Shown here: one piece after another, positions 54,463 to 64,000 of the stretch
Numbering within the stretch: position 1 is the first letter of the stretch
Layout: every line of letters starts with the position of its first letter
NCBI RefSeq assembly: GCF_000005505.3
Contig: NC_016134.3
Location: 39,556,150-39,620,149 of the forward strand
Reading direction: 5' to 3'
Length of the DNA: 64,000 nt
Source: Brachypodium distachyon
Lineage: Eukaryota; Streptophyta; Magnoliopsida; Poales; Poaceae
Position numbers and translations under genes: made by a program
The notes under the pieces: model-generated
What the model saw: the letters and a program-made list of their open reading frames with translations, nothing else
What the model was told of the DNA's origin: nothing
The model's database searches: none

Positions 54463-54617
54463 GTTGAATTTCAGCAAGGAAGCTATTGCTGGATCGAGAT
54501 ATTCCTCGGATGCAATCATCAGGGAACACAAGCGAACCATGTTATTTTTTCTTCTCTACAATCGTTATGTTGAACTTCAGCAAGGAAGCTATTGCTGGAT
54601 CGAGATATTCCTCGGAT
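54463..54617. repeat. 49-bp direct repeat, 106 bp apart
   Basis: GTTGAATTTCAGCAAGGAAG through to CCTCGGAT at 54463-54511 recurs at 54569-54617 with a single mismatch. Confidence 0.92.
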
Positions 54618-54668
54618 ACAAAAGACGACTATGTTGATTATGAATAGTTTGAGAACGTGCCAGAGACG

Positions 54669-54782
54669 TCCGTCGGTCCATATTAAGTGACTCAAATTCA
54701 AATTCATTCAAAAATTGACGTATCTATATACTTAAATACGTATACATGTAATATTTCACCACTTAATATGAAACGGAGGGAG
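54669..54782. mobile_element. Stowaway/Mariner MITE
   Basis: The left end is degenerate (GTCCGTCGGTCCATATTAAG). The right end CACTTAATATGAAACGGAGG GAG precedes TA. The interior has TATCTATATACTTAAATACG and ACATGTAATATTTCA. Confidence 0.8.
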
Positions 54783-54794
54783 TAACTAGACCTA

Positions 54795-54887
54795 CTCCCT
54801 CCAATTATTACATATATCTAGACACTTTAGGCATAGATACATCCATTTTTGGGCAAATTTGAGACAAGAGTTATGAAACGGAGGGAG
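54795..54887. mobile_element. Stowaway/Mariner MITE
   Basis: CTCCCTCCAATTATTACATA after TA, and ATGAAACGGAGGGAG before TA. The interior is the same family as 42579, in opposite orientation. It lies 12 bp from the preceding element. Confidence 0.87.
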
Positions 54888-55325
54888 TACTAATGTTGGT
54901 CAATTCCATAAAGATGTGGGTCAATACTGCCAAATTAGGGACATTGCTAATGAGCTCAAATGTTGCACCACCAACAGGTACTCGCATGTCTCAGCAGACA
55001 GTATAAGGGTGATAACATAACCATCTCCCTACTAACTCTTTATCTTACAGAAGAAAAATACAGGCCTAATCTTACATGAGCAGGTTACCTACATAAAGGC
55101 CTAGTAATAAACATGCATGATCCAAAAGGGTTCAAGACTCCGATACAACATTCGTCCCCAACACTTCGAATTTTGGGTCAGACTCTAGTTGTCATAGTAC
55201 ACATATAAGACCATTATGGCCTCACATTACAGGAAAAACTGCCTCCCGCAAACAATGTAATGCAAATAGAGAATCAACCAACGAAATCATCGACGGGGAG
55301 CAGCGGGTACATGATGTTGCGACTT

Positions 55326-58300
55326 TCAGGCAGTAGAAGTATCTCCATTCTGAGCATCCTCTATCTTGGGTTTCAGTTCATCAGACGCATTTACTTCTCC
55401 TGGAGAACTTTCTGCTTTCCTCTTCCGGGTTAGCTCCGCCTCTACTGATCCAAATGGATCAGCGGCATGAGAAACTTGTTCACTTGCCTGACCCTCATGT
55501 GTTGGAGGAGCTGCCCAGGATATGGGGTTCGCTGAAAGAAAAACACCGCATGAGACAGGCAAAGTGGTGAATGCAGTTCCTTTGAATAAACCAGCCTGTA
55601 GCAGATAGACATGCTACAGCACAAAGGTCCACTCGAGAGAAGGTATTTTACTAGAGTGAGGAAACAAATCTAGCAAAGTTACAAGACAGATTCCTACGGT
55701 CACAGTATCATTAAACACTAAGTACCAATCTGCACTTACCAAACTAGTCATGAAAAGCCCCGGATACGATGCATCTAATGAGTGACAACAATAGCCAACT
55801 TTGTAAATATAAATGGCTGGAGTTATATCTAGAGAAGTATCGTCCTACTAGTGCCTACATTGTAGATCTCAGGTCGTTACAGGAGGTACCAATGGTACCC
55901 GGTAGTAGCCAACACATGTCAAGTAGATTTTAGGAAATTAGTTTTAGTGTTACCGCTGAAGTTGAACTGTTTGGATAAATAAACTTAATCCATGTTTATA
56001 TGATCACATAACCTAATAAAGCAGTCAGAAACCTAGATAATTATGTGTTCATTTAAAATCGCAGATACACACCTTCCACTGGTTGAAGAGGCTTAGAAGT
56101 GATTATGTTTGCTTCATCACTTGGACTCGCTAACTTAGGACGCTTTTTGACATGTTTGACATAGTTCTCCCGAAGAGGTCTAGGTATCTGGAATGAAAAT
56201 TGAGTTGATTTTACACCCTTCTCACCATACTCTGGATTCTCTTTGAGGTACCTGCAAAGCATGGCATTGAGAATTTGCATGTACAGAAGAGTCACATGCA
56301 TAAAATTTAGAAACAAAAAGTAGAAATATTACGAAATTGTCTGGGCGCGCATGGTTTTAGACAAGCACCCCTTATCCATTGTTGGATCTGATAAAGGGAG
56401 GACTTTCGTCCTTCAGTTGATCTTACACTAGGCTGTAAAAATTTTATGGGCGGGCACCCACACACCCATGCACATGAGTTGAGTTGTAAGCTTTTGCACA
56501 ATATCGCATGGCGCACAACTCCTTTTTTTTTACACAATGGACCATTCGCGACTTTCAATCTGTCCTTGTGCAAATTTGAATTGCTTGAATTTCCAGGGAT
56601 CCCATTGCTATATATGTTTGTACAACACATCAAAGAGAGGCGATCTCAAAGTGCATCATAGCAGACCCATGTGTAGCAATCTTAATTATATACTCATAAG
56701 ATTTGCAGAATTGGCCGTCCGTTCACCCTAGCTAACGAGGCTACTTCCTAGCTTATTAGGCAATCACTTGATAGCCACCCGTTCAATGTGATACATGTAT
56801 GTATCCGATCAGGGGCGAACCCAGCCAGGTGATTGGGTGGGGTCCACCCCACCCAATAAATTTGAAAGTCCTTTTATGATAAGTAAAAAATGTAAAATTA
56901 GGAGGAAAAGAGAATTGTAGTGTATTTGCCCCACCCAATGTTGAAAATACACTTTTTCCCACCCAATATTGTAAATCTGGGTCCGCCACTGTATCAGATC
57001 ATCTGATCATAGTTGGTTTGACGAGTACTTTTGAGACAATTATTTTCTCAAATAAATATTGTAAGATAATTCTATTTACAATAAAAAAATTTAAAAAAAT
57101 ATGAGCACATAAATATTTTAAAAACTCATGTATGTAATATATATTTTTAATTCCATAGCAACACACGTGTATTTAGCTAGTTAGTCTAATGATTCTGGCA
57201 AAGGGCGCCCACAGATAAGACAGTAGAATCCCAAAACAGATGCAATGAGCAGAATCTATTTCTAGATTATCTTGGAATACTATTTATTTGCAGTATTAGT
57301 TATAAAAATGGGAGAGTAAAACAATATATTATTTGCATTGTAAGTGCATCGTCAAGATGTTGTGGCTTCACATAGAATTTCGAGGAAATAAGACCGGCAG
57401 ATTATTAAAATGGAATTCAAATGAAAATTTGAGAACAATTGCAGTACATACTTATCAACTTCAACCTGTGACCTCAGTTTCCTCCCGGAAGGAGAAGTAT
57501 AGTACCTGAAACGAAGATAATGGCTAACGAGCATTACAGAAATTTCAGTAACAGCGAGGAATGTGCAGGTTTATACTAGTACAACATATGAAATGTTTTT
57601 CTTGTCCTTTTTCTTTCTAAGAGCATAAATATTACCTATTTTATAATTAAAACAATTTAATACTAGAAGCCTGGAAATTTCAGCATTAATCAAGAGGACA
57701 GGAGAAGACCTGAGCTACTTATTTTAGTGGGTCCACATTACTTCAATTGTACAACTTTTGTTGTTTGCTTAATCCAGCAGAAGGTAGATGATTTAAGTTA
57801 CTGCAAATATACCATTCCCGAGCATAAGAATAAAATATTGTAAATTACAATTTAGGGTCTTTTTGGTTTGTACCAATTACAACCCTATCAAAATTTGGTA
57901 AGATTTGTCTTGCCAATTTTTTTGGTCAAGGATTCCTTGACCCTCTGCCAATTATTTGACAAGAATCTGTGAGAGAAATGAGATACCTCATTTTGGCAAC
58001 CAAAATTTTGGTAGTGAACCAAACAAGAACAAAATAAGCATAGGCTGCCCATTTTTTGGCATGACTGGCTGGGGTTACCAACCAAACAGCCCCTTAGAAA
58101 GATGCTAAATTGAATGGGCATGAATCCTATTATGGAACAAATGTGAAATGTCCATTAACTAAGATGGAAAGATATAGCCTCTCATCTTTGCAGCTCATAT
58201 TACTTGCTGTAATGAGAACTAGGAGGGTCCCTTCCCTTATTTCTACATTTTTCACCACCTCATGTTGCCTTAATTCCCAGCTGCACCATACAATCAGCAG

Positions 58301-60500
58301 TTGTTTTCGGTCATGCTGCCTGATAAACTAAAGCTATTGGTCTCTCTTTTCTAGTCATCGATGGCGATATTTACACAGGAATCTAGAAAAAGAAGTCTAC
58401 ATGGCAAAACTCTATCATAGAAGAGTTAAACTGCGGCATAGATTAATATCTCCTTTTAGGAATATGCTTCAAAGACAATGAATGTTATGAGAGACGGCAC
58501 AAGGACCTAGACCTGACCATGACACATGTGACTTGCGGCTGATACTAGAATCAATGCACTATGAACCAAGTGGCCAACCATGCTGGGTCGGCAAAGCTTC
58601 TGTAGCAGCAAAAATTAGAAGTATGTGCAGTGTGATTCACTGATACAGACAATTAGTACTATTGCAATGTACTTCCTGTACAAAGTCTTAAAAAATTTGA
58701 GTATTGTTTCTAAAAATATGAACAAATTATATTCACATTTAAAAACAATTGGTGGGTCGCATAACTTGGGTCCACCCTGCTCTGCGGCTCTACATGGAGA
58801 AGACAAATTATTCCCAGCCTCAAAAACAATGACAAGAAGTCGTTTATAGAAACATGTCAAGAATAAATGGGTTTTCGTGTTAGATTTGTCTTTCCTTGAT
58901 TTAGATCGAAGTGATAAGAACAATCCAAATAGGCCTTCTCATACAATTTCTGCACCTTCGAATATGATAAGGGTAATTAAGCGACTAGTGCAATGCAATC
59001 TAGCACAAACGAATCATCCATTCTACGTAATTTACTTTGTTAGATCTACTATAATATTGCCTCCTTCCGAGTTCATATGGTATTATGGTGCCCATGCTTT
59101 CAAAATTTGATTTTAACCATCAATTTGACCAATAAAATGTAGCTTATATGCCACAAAATTATTCCACTGGAATCGTATTCAGCAGAAATTTCCAATGGTA
59201 TAATTTTTATGGTAAATAACTCTTTATTAATTTTTAATTGATGGTCGAAGTTAAAGCTCAAAATGCAAGAGCGCATTATAAACTGGGAAGGATGGAGTAA
59301 CTATAGTAGAAACTATTGTACTTCCCAACCATTGGCATAGCCAGAGGAGTGCCAGGGTGGTCCATGGACCACCCTGGGATTTTGGTCCAGCCCAATATAC
59401 TTCTATAATGTCAGCCCAAAAAATAAAAAAGTCATCCCACAGACAATCTGATACAGTGGGTTTAATCTAAATGGGCTCAAGGCTGAAGCATCGATCGTGT
59501 CTCGGAGACTGGACCGTTGATCCATACTTCGCTGATTCCCCTTCTTAGTATATTGACATGTCCTCTAAAAAAAGTATATTGACATGTTACATCGTGGCCA
59601 AAAACAATTATTGGACCACCCTGGTTTTAAAACCTAGCTACGCCACTGTTCCCAACATGAACTCTCCATAACTGAGACACAGAGAGGATTGGTCTATGCA
59701 ACTTATAGAAGGTACGGTGCCGAAATACTCAATAAGAAAATATATTTGACAATATACTGATAGCTAGTTGAAAAGGAAAGCATTAACTGTGAAATTATCA
59801 AATTAATATAACATACACTAAACAAACTGCAGTAATTCACTTGCTGTTTTTATGTAATTACCCTAAGCATTGAAGACTGGTTTCAACATCTAGAGGAAAG
59901 ATGGCAGACAACAAATAATGAAATGAATGTCCTAGCAGAAATAACCAGACCAAAGAAAATAGGGCAGTGACTGAAAAGCATTACTCACACATCTGCAAAT
60001 TTGGTGCCTCCTTCACCTCTTATTCTAATCTGCCTTTCCCATCCATTAGGGGCTCGTGCAATATTGGGTTTATCAATAGCCCAGAGTCTGCTTCCATCCT
60101 GAGATATATCTTCGGGGTCATCACATGTTACATCAGGTTTCCACTCACGTGCTCGTTCACACTCAAAAGGTTCCTGTATAATGTGCTCACGTATTTCTTC
60201 ATATTTCTCTTTTGTTGGAACAAGTCTCCATTTGAAACACTTTGCGCATTGGATAGTGAATGCCCCGATACATGGAGATCCACGGTTTGGCGTATTAGAA
60301 GGAGTTGATTGCTGCAAAGATGGGGAATGGTTTTCTCCAAATTCATCTTGCCCTTTATCTGATGTTTCAGACTTTGAAACTACCATTTTATCTAATGCAC
60401 CTTCAGATGTGAACTCGTCATTGTCAAATTGGTGGCCATCTGTACCAGACAACATTGTCTGGCTCTTCTTCAGTGCTTGAGTAGATTTAGAACTGTCCAT
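55326..60500 (-). CDS. MBD2: CW-type zinc finger and methyl-CpG-binding domain protein (MBD2/MBD4-like)
   Basis: Four coding exons: 60500-59989, 57505-57452, 56251-56073 and 55531-55326, giving 316 residues. An acidic N-terminus is followed by a CW zinc finger (about 79-135): FTIQCAKCFKWRLVPTKEKY with Cys85, Cys88, Cys114 and Cys126, a fold that reads histone H3K4 methylation in other proteins. The MBD follows (about 147-200): NIARAPNGWERQIRIRGEGG, YYTSPSGRKLRSQVEVDKYL and KENPEY. The basic C-terminal part (VKHVKKRPKL, LTRKRKAE) suits a nuclear protein. The CW plus MBD order matches Arabidopsis MBD2/MBD4. Binding to methyl-CpG is uncertain in this subclass. A CAG acceptor at 60536 upstream of the ATG implies a 5'UTR intron, with a first exon perhaps in the GC-rich block at 61630-62090. 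Introns 1 and 2 hold at least four MITEs. Confidence 0.93.
56810..56991. mobile_element. hAT-type MITE in MBD intron 2
   Basis: Terminal repeats CAGGGGCGAACCCAGCCAGG and, inverted, CAGTGGCGGACCCAGATTTA. Flanking 8-mers are TATCCGAT (56802-56809) and TATCAGAT (56992-56999), a 7/8 match as expected for an aged hAT duplication. It also contains the repeated word CCCCACCCAAT. Confidence 0.87.
57855..58093. mobile_element. Tourist-like (PIF/Harbinger) MITE in MBD intron 1
   Basis: Left end GGGTCTTTTTGGTTTG and inverted right end GGGGCTGTTTGGTTGG, with TTA on both sides (57852-57854 and 58094-58096). It is 239 bp with no ORF. Confidence 0.87.
59060..59297. mobile_element. Stowaway-like MITE in MBD intron 1
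   Basis: CCTCCTTCCGAGTTCATATG at the left and the inverted ATAAACTGGGAAGGATGGAG at the right, followed by TA. The interior carries the inverted pair TTAACCATCAATTTGACC and AATTGATGGTCGAAGTTAA. Confidence 0.75.
59330..59648. mobile_element. hAT-type non-autonomous element with perfect 8-bp duplication
   Basis: It starts CATTGGCATAGCCAGAGGAG and ends, inverted, CAGTGGCGTAGCTAGGTTTT. The 8-mer TTCCCAAC flanks it exactly on both sides (59322-59329 and 59649-59656). The interior has the paired words GGGTGGTCCATGGACCACCC and GGACCACCCTGG. Confidence 0.92.
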
Positions 60501-60535
60501 TGTTTCTTACACAATTTCCTGGGCTGACTTAGTAC

Positions 60536-63500
60536 CTGCATTTGGTAATCCATAATCATAAGAACTCGTGCTATGACAAAAATGATGTGGAACATGCATA
60601 TTTTATGGAAATCAGATGCCCACTCACTGATAGATATCGATAAGAAAATCTCGAATCAACTGCAAGATAAATAAAATAACTATATATGTCTCCCTAATAA
60701 TTACTTTAACTCTGTCCATTTGTTATGTAGCAACATCAGTATGAACACAAAAACCTCCCAAGCACACACGAAATACAAACATGTAGATGAAATATCGCAA
60801 TCAATGTGCAAAGTACATACAGACTTTGGATTAGTGAAACCAATGTGCAGAACATCAGGCAAATATGAAAGTATATGGTCTGGAAAGTCAATCCTCCTGC
60901 AAATTTAACAATTAACGGGAAAGGAATTGGTTAACAGCTAATGTGGAAATTGGAGAACATGGATGGCAATTGGGAACTGCATGTGAATGAGGAAATTGAG
61001 GGGATTAAAAGAGATTTGCTCCGTGAAACAGGCTGAACTGTGGTATCAACAGTCCAACAACTATAGTTTTTAGATTTACATTATCATTTAGTAGCCTCTT
61101 CAACATAAATTCATAAAGACGTAACTCCGATGGATCCTTTTGCTAAGTCTTATCCAAAAGACACATTTATGGCATCGAAATCACTGCGGTACTAAGGTGA
61201 TTTAACAATCTGACCTGCTTAAACAAACATACTGATACAAAGGTTAGTACTCAAAACGCAAAGCTCGGACAGCAATAGAGACTTTTTACTACTTCATATG
61301 TACCGATCAAGGTTCTAAATCGGACGCTAAATCATTTCGCGGCGGCATCATCTAGCCACAATAGTGCCCGCTATCGCACCGCCACGTACAAAAAATTAGC
61401 GACAGATCTAAACTTATCCGTTATATAATGAAAAAATTAATGCAAAATTAGAGATTAGCGTAGATTTCGCGTCAACTGTCATAGCGTCACGCCGATACTT
61501 CCTTACCGCTATAGGTTTCTATGGTACCAATAGCTAGAGCGATTGCTCATATCTATGATTCACGGTGCAGCCTTGTCATGTGGGCTTAGGAGCAACTCGA
61601 CGAGATGCCCAAAAGGGTTCCCCATAGCATTATTTGAGGACTAAGAAACGGGCTCTAACTGGTTCCCCATCGCAACCCCCAGTTTCAGCCGCGCCCCAAA
61701 TCGCCTTAGGGGCGGCTTCCCTATCCCTGCGCGCAAGATCGGGATTCCAGATCCATCAACGAACTCAAGGGAGCATTACCTCCCGCCAACGTACCTCTTC
61801 CCCTTTCCCGTCGCTCTCCTCTACAGCTTGCGTCCCGTCGCCGCCCTCAACAATCCCGCCGCCGCCAAGACCAGTTGTTGGATCCGTATGGGGATCGATC
61901 CGGACGTTGGGGTTGGAGTCGGGGGGAAGTTTGCTGGCCCTGCTCTCGTCTCCGCGGGGGGAGGCGAAGGCAGGCAGCGTTGTGGGGCGTGGGAGTGCCC
62001 CTTGCAGGCGGAGGCGACGGCCAAGGGCGCTGGATCGGGAGTGACCGAGTGAGAGGTCCCAGAGAAATCTGGAGACTCGGCTAGGGCTGGAATAAAAAAA
62101 AAAGAGTGGCGAGCTTAGCGAGGAAAACCCAAAGGCCCACTCTGGCATAGCTTTTGCTTCGGCTTCTCGCTTTCAAAAGCCACAAGCTGTCTGTCGAAGA
62201 CAGCTTCTGGCTTCCAAAGGACCTAGCTGGCTAGCTCCCACAGTCACCAGAGAGAGAGAGTGCTTATATAGAACTAAAAGGATTTATTTTTAAGCATCAT
62301 TGTTTATTTTCAGAGGTGTCTAAGCACGTGTCCAATAAAAACAGACACCATGCTCAAACAAAAATCGTTTATTTTTCAAGACACCTTTCTAAGCACCTTG
62401 CATTATATTATGTCCTAAGAGAAACGGAAGCATGCAAAAGTTGTTTCTCTCGTTGCGGATTTAGGTTGTGCCGAAAACTTGACTCAAATTCGGATATAGA
62501 TCAGTAAATCTGAGCTAGCCTTTTCTCTCGTCGCGTTAACGAGTTCAATGACTCGCCTAACAAGTACAATACTTGTTAAAGTCATTAATATTAATATGTT
62601 TATTATTATTTAGCTACATGTTTATTATTTCTACTAACGGTAATATATCATGGTCTTTATTTACACGATTATTAAATCTATTCATGTTAACAACCAACTC
62701 GAGTATTTATTGAGTCGGGCGGAGCTGGGACACTCTACTCATTAAATTAACAAGTCGAGTAGGTTTCTTAGCTTATCGAGTTTCGAGAGTGATATCCAAA
62801 TGTAGTGGGTCCGTTGTAGCACGTTTTAATAAATAGGAGTATCGAATCCAACTAGGAGCCGAAAGAATTGGCATGTCAAATCGACATCTAGGTAACCATA
62901 AATGTTGCAAAGATTGTTGTGCAGTAATTGTTTGTGTAACTGAAAACAAACAAGTTTAGAAGTGGCCGACCCTCCAAAAATTGTTTGAGGACAAAACTGA
63001 AATTATGGTTAATGATCAAATGTCTCGCATATTTTACTAACCACATGCTTCTATAGTTATTGTTGTACGAAACCATTTTTTTTCCTTATATGGGTAGAGC
63101 CGATGCCAGGTACACGCATATCCTTGTCAATATAGCACTTGTGGTTATATCCAAATAAAGGTAATACCACTGTATCCAAATACCAACCATGTGCAAGACG
63201 AATATTAAGGCAAAGCCAGACATCTTTAAGAGTCTAGGTCTCTAACCACTATGTTGTAAATACAATATTCAAGAAACTGTTTCTTCTAAAATCCAGCCTT
63301 CCTTCCTCAATTGATTTCATCATGATGTCACCCTCTAAGCCCATAAATAGTGAAGTAGCATGTAGTCGATATTCCTATAACGCCATTAGAGAAAAAACAA
63401 CACAATGTAGAATAATCTAGCCATCTTAATTACTGCGAAATCATATTGTTGTTGTTTCTCGACAACAATTAGAGTAAGGGGTGTCAAAACTCGATGGCAC

Positions 63501-63626
63501 AAGTGCATAAAAATAGGACGTGTACGTCAGTCTTATAGCGAAGGTCGCCGTACATTTGGACAAGGTGACACGTCGATGATTTTTTAATAGGTTTAGTTTA
63601 CCCTGCGGGTGCGGCCTAGTCCTATG
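60536..63626. other. MBD upstream region and intergenic DNA
   Basis: GC-rich sequence at 61630-62090 probably holds the MBD promoter and first non-coding exon; the ORFs in it are Arg/Pro-rich composition artefacts. The stretch 61320-61560 has a diffuse inverted-repeat look (CTAAATCGGACGC near the left, TAGAGCGATTGCTC near the right) and may be another DNA element. 62100-63626 is AT-rich with nothing I can support. Confidence 0.45.
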
Positions 63627-64000
63627 TGTAACATCCCCAGTTTAGCTACTAGTTTATAGGAGTTTTAATGTGCATCACGAGCATTGCATCGCGTCATGCT
63701 GAAACCTGAAAATGAGGGGAATTTAAAACCTCGATTTAAACCGCTTGAAATCAACCCCAGACTTGCAACTCAAGATGAGTGTCCTTCAAAGACTCTGGAT
63801 TTTTGTGGAAGCTTTTGTTTTCCTATTACAAAGTGCTCTGCGAATTTTCAGAATTTTTGAAGCAAGTTTGAGCGCTCAAACAATTCAAAATTGTTTGATT
63901 TCAAAAGGAAAAGAACCTTTACCTTAGTTGGGCCAACCCAGCCCAACTAGGCCCAGCTCGGCTAGCAGCCGCAGCCCAGCTCCCTTCTCCCTTGTCTGTT
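63627..64000 (+). mobile_element. Probable 5' end of an LTR retrotransposon LTR, cut by window edge
   Basis: TGTAACATCCCCAGTTTAGC at 63627 is the typical TG start of a grass Gypsy-type LTR. The following sequence (AATTTAAAACCTCGATTTAA, a GC-rich GCCCAGCCCAACTAGGCCCA stretch) fits such an LTR. The end, internal region and duplication are outside the window, so orientation and family are inferred. Confidence 0.5.

Larger units (their letters stand above)
53999..55325. other. Intergenic, CTL 3'UTR, MITEs and a short tandem repeat
   Basis: The CTL 3'UTR is expected at 53999-54250 and the MBD 3'UTR near 55000-55325. Between them are a 49-bp repeat and two MITEs. No gene is supported. Confidence 0.5.

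Overview
This window is nuclear DNA from a grass, most likely a pooid relative of Brachypodium, wheat or barley. The support is: spliced genes with GT-AG introns, proteins that read best as monocot orthologues, very GC-rich first exons, and many short inverted-repeat elements with the CTCCCTCCG end of Stowaway MITEs. I see no operons, CRISPR arrays or bacterial signals. All exon maps below were built by hand from splice signals and conserved protein sequence, and in every complete model the exon phases add up.

Layout. 1-5950: 5' part of a decayed L1-type LINE on the minus strand (ORF1 with a zinc knuckle, ORF2 with endonuclease, reverse transcriptase and RVT zinc finger). 6200-9200: repeats without a gene. 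10674-11388 (-): RNA polymerase II subunit RPB11. 12951-16270: a PIF/Harbinger DNA transposon with TAA target-site duplications, a broken transposase (+) and a Myb/SANT ORF (-). 16704-21877: a 5 kb repeat-rich block between two copies of a roughly 55-bp sequence. 22250-27165 (+): PP2A catalytic subunit, 11 coding exons. 31508-35385 (+): leucine-zipper/DUF547 protein with an upstream ORF. 36111-37702 (-): TKPR1/CCR-like reductase. 38081-39006 (-): HEM4-domain gene with an apparent frameshift. 39675-41643 (-): chloroplast Iojap/RsfS. 43145-45730 (-): membrane-tethered NAC factor. 46662-50606 (-): DnaJ-X chaperone. 52740-53998 (+): chitinase-like CTL1/BC15-type protein without the catalytic Glu. 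55326-60500 (-): CW zinc finger plus methyl-CpG-binding-domain protein with MITE-filled introns. 63627-64000: probable start of an LTR retrotransposon.

The genes are unrelated housekeeping and regulatory genes (transcription, phosphatase signalling, plastid ribosome control, cell wall, chromatin, chaperone) and form no visible pathway. The most unusual points are the HEM4 frameshift, a roughly 72-residue internal repeat in the NAC regulatory region, two GC-AG introns, the duplicated sequence flanking the block upstream of PP2A, and TE insertions with readable target-site duplications inside the MBD introns. I did not find a clearly new biological system.
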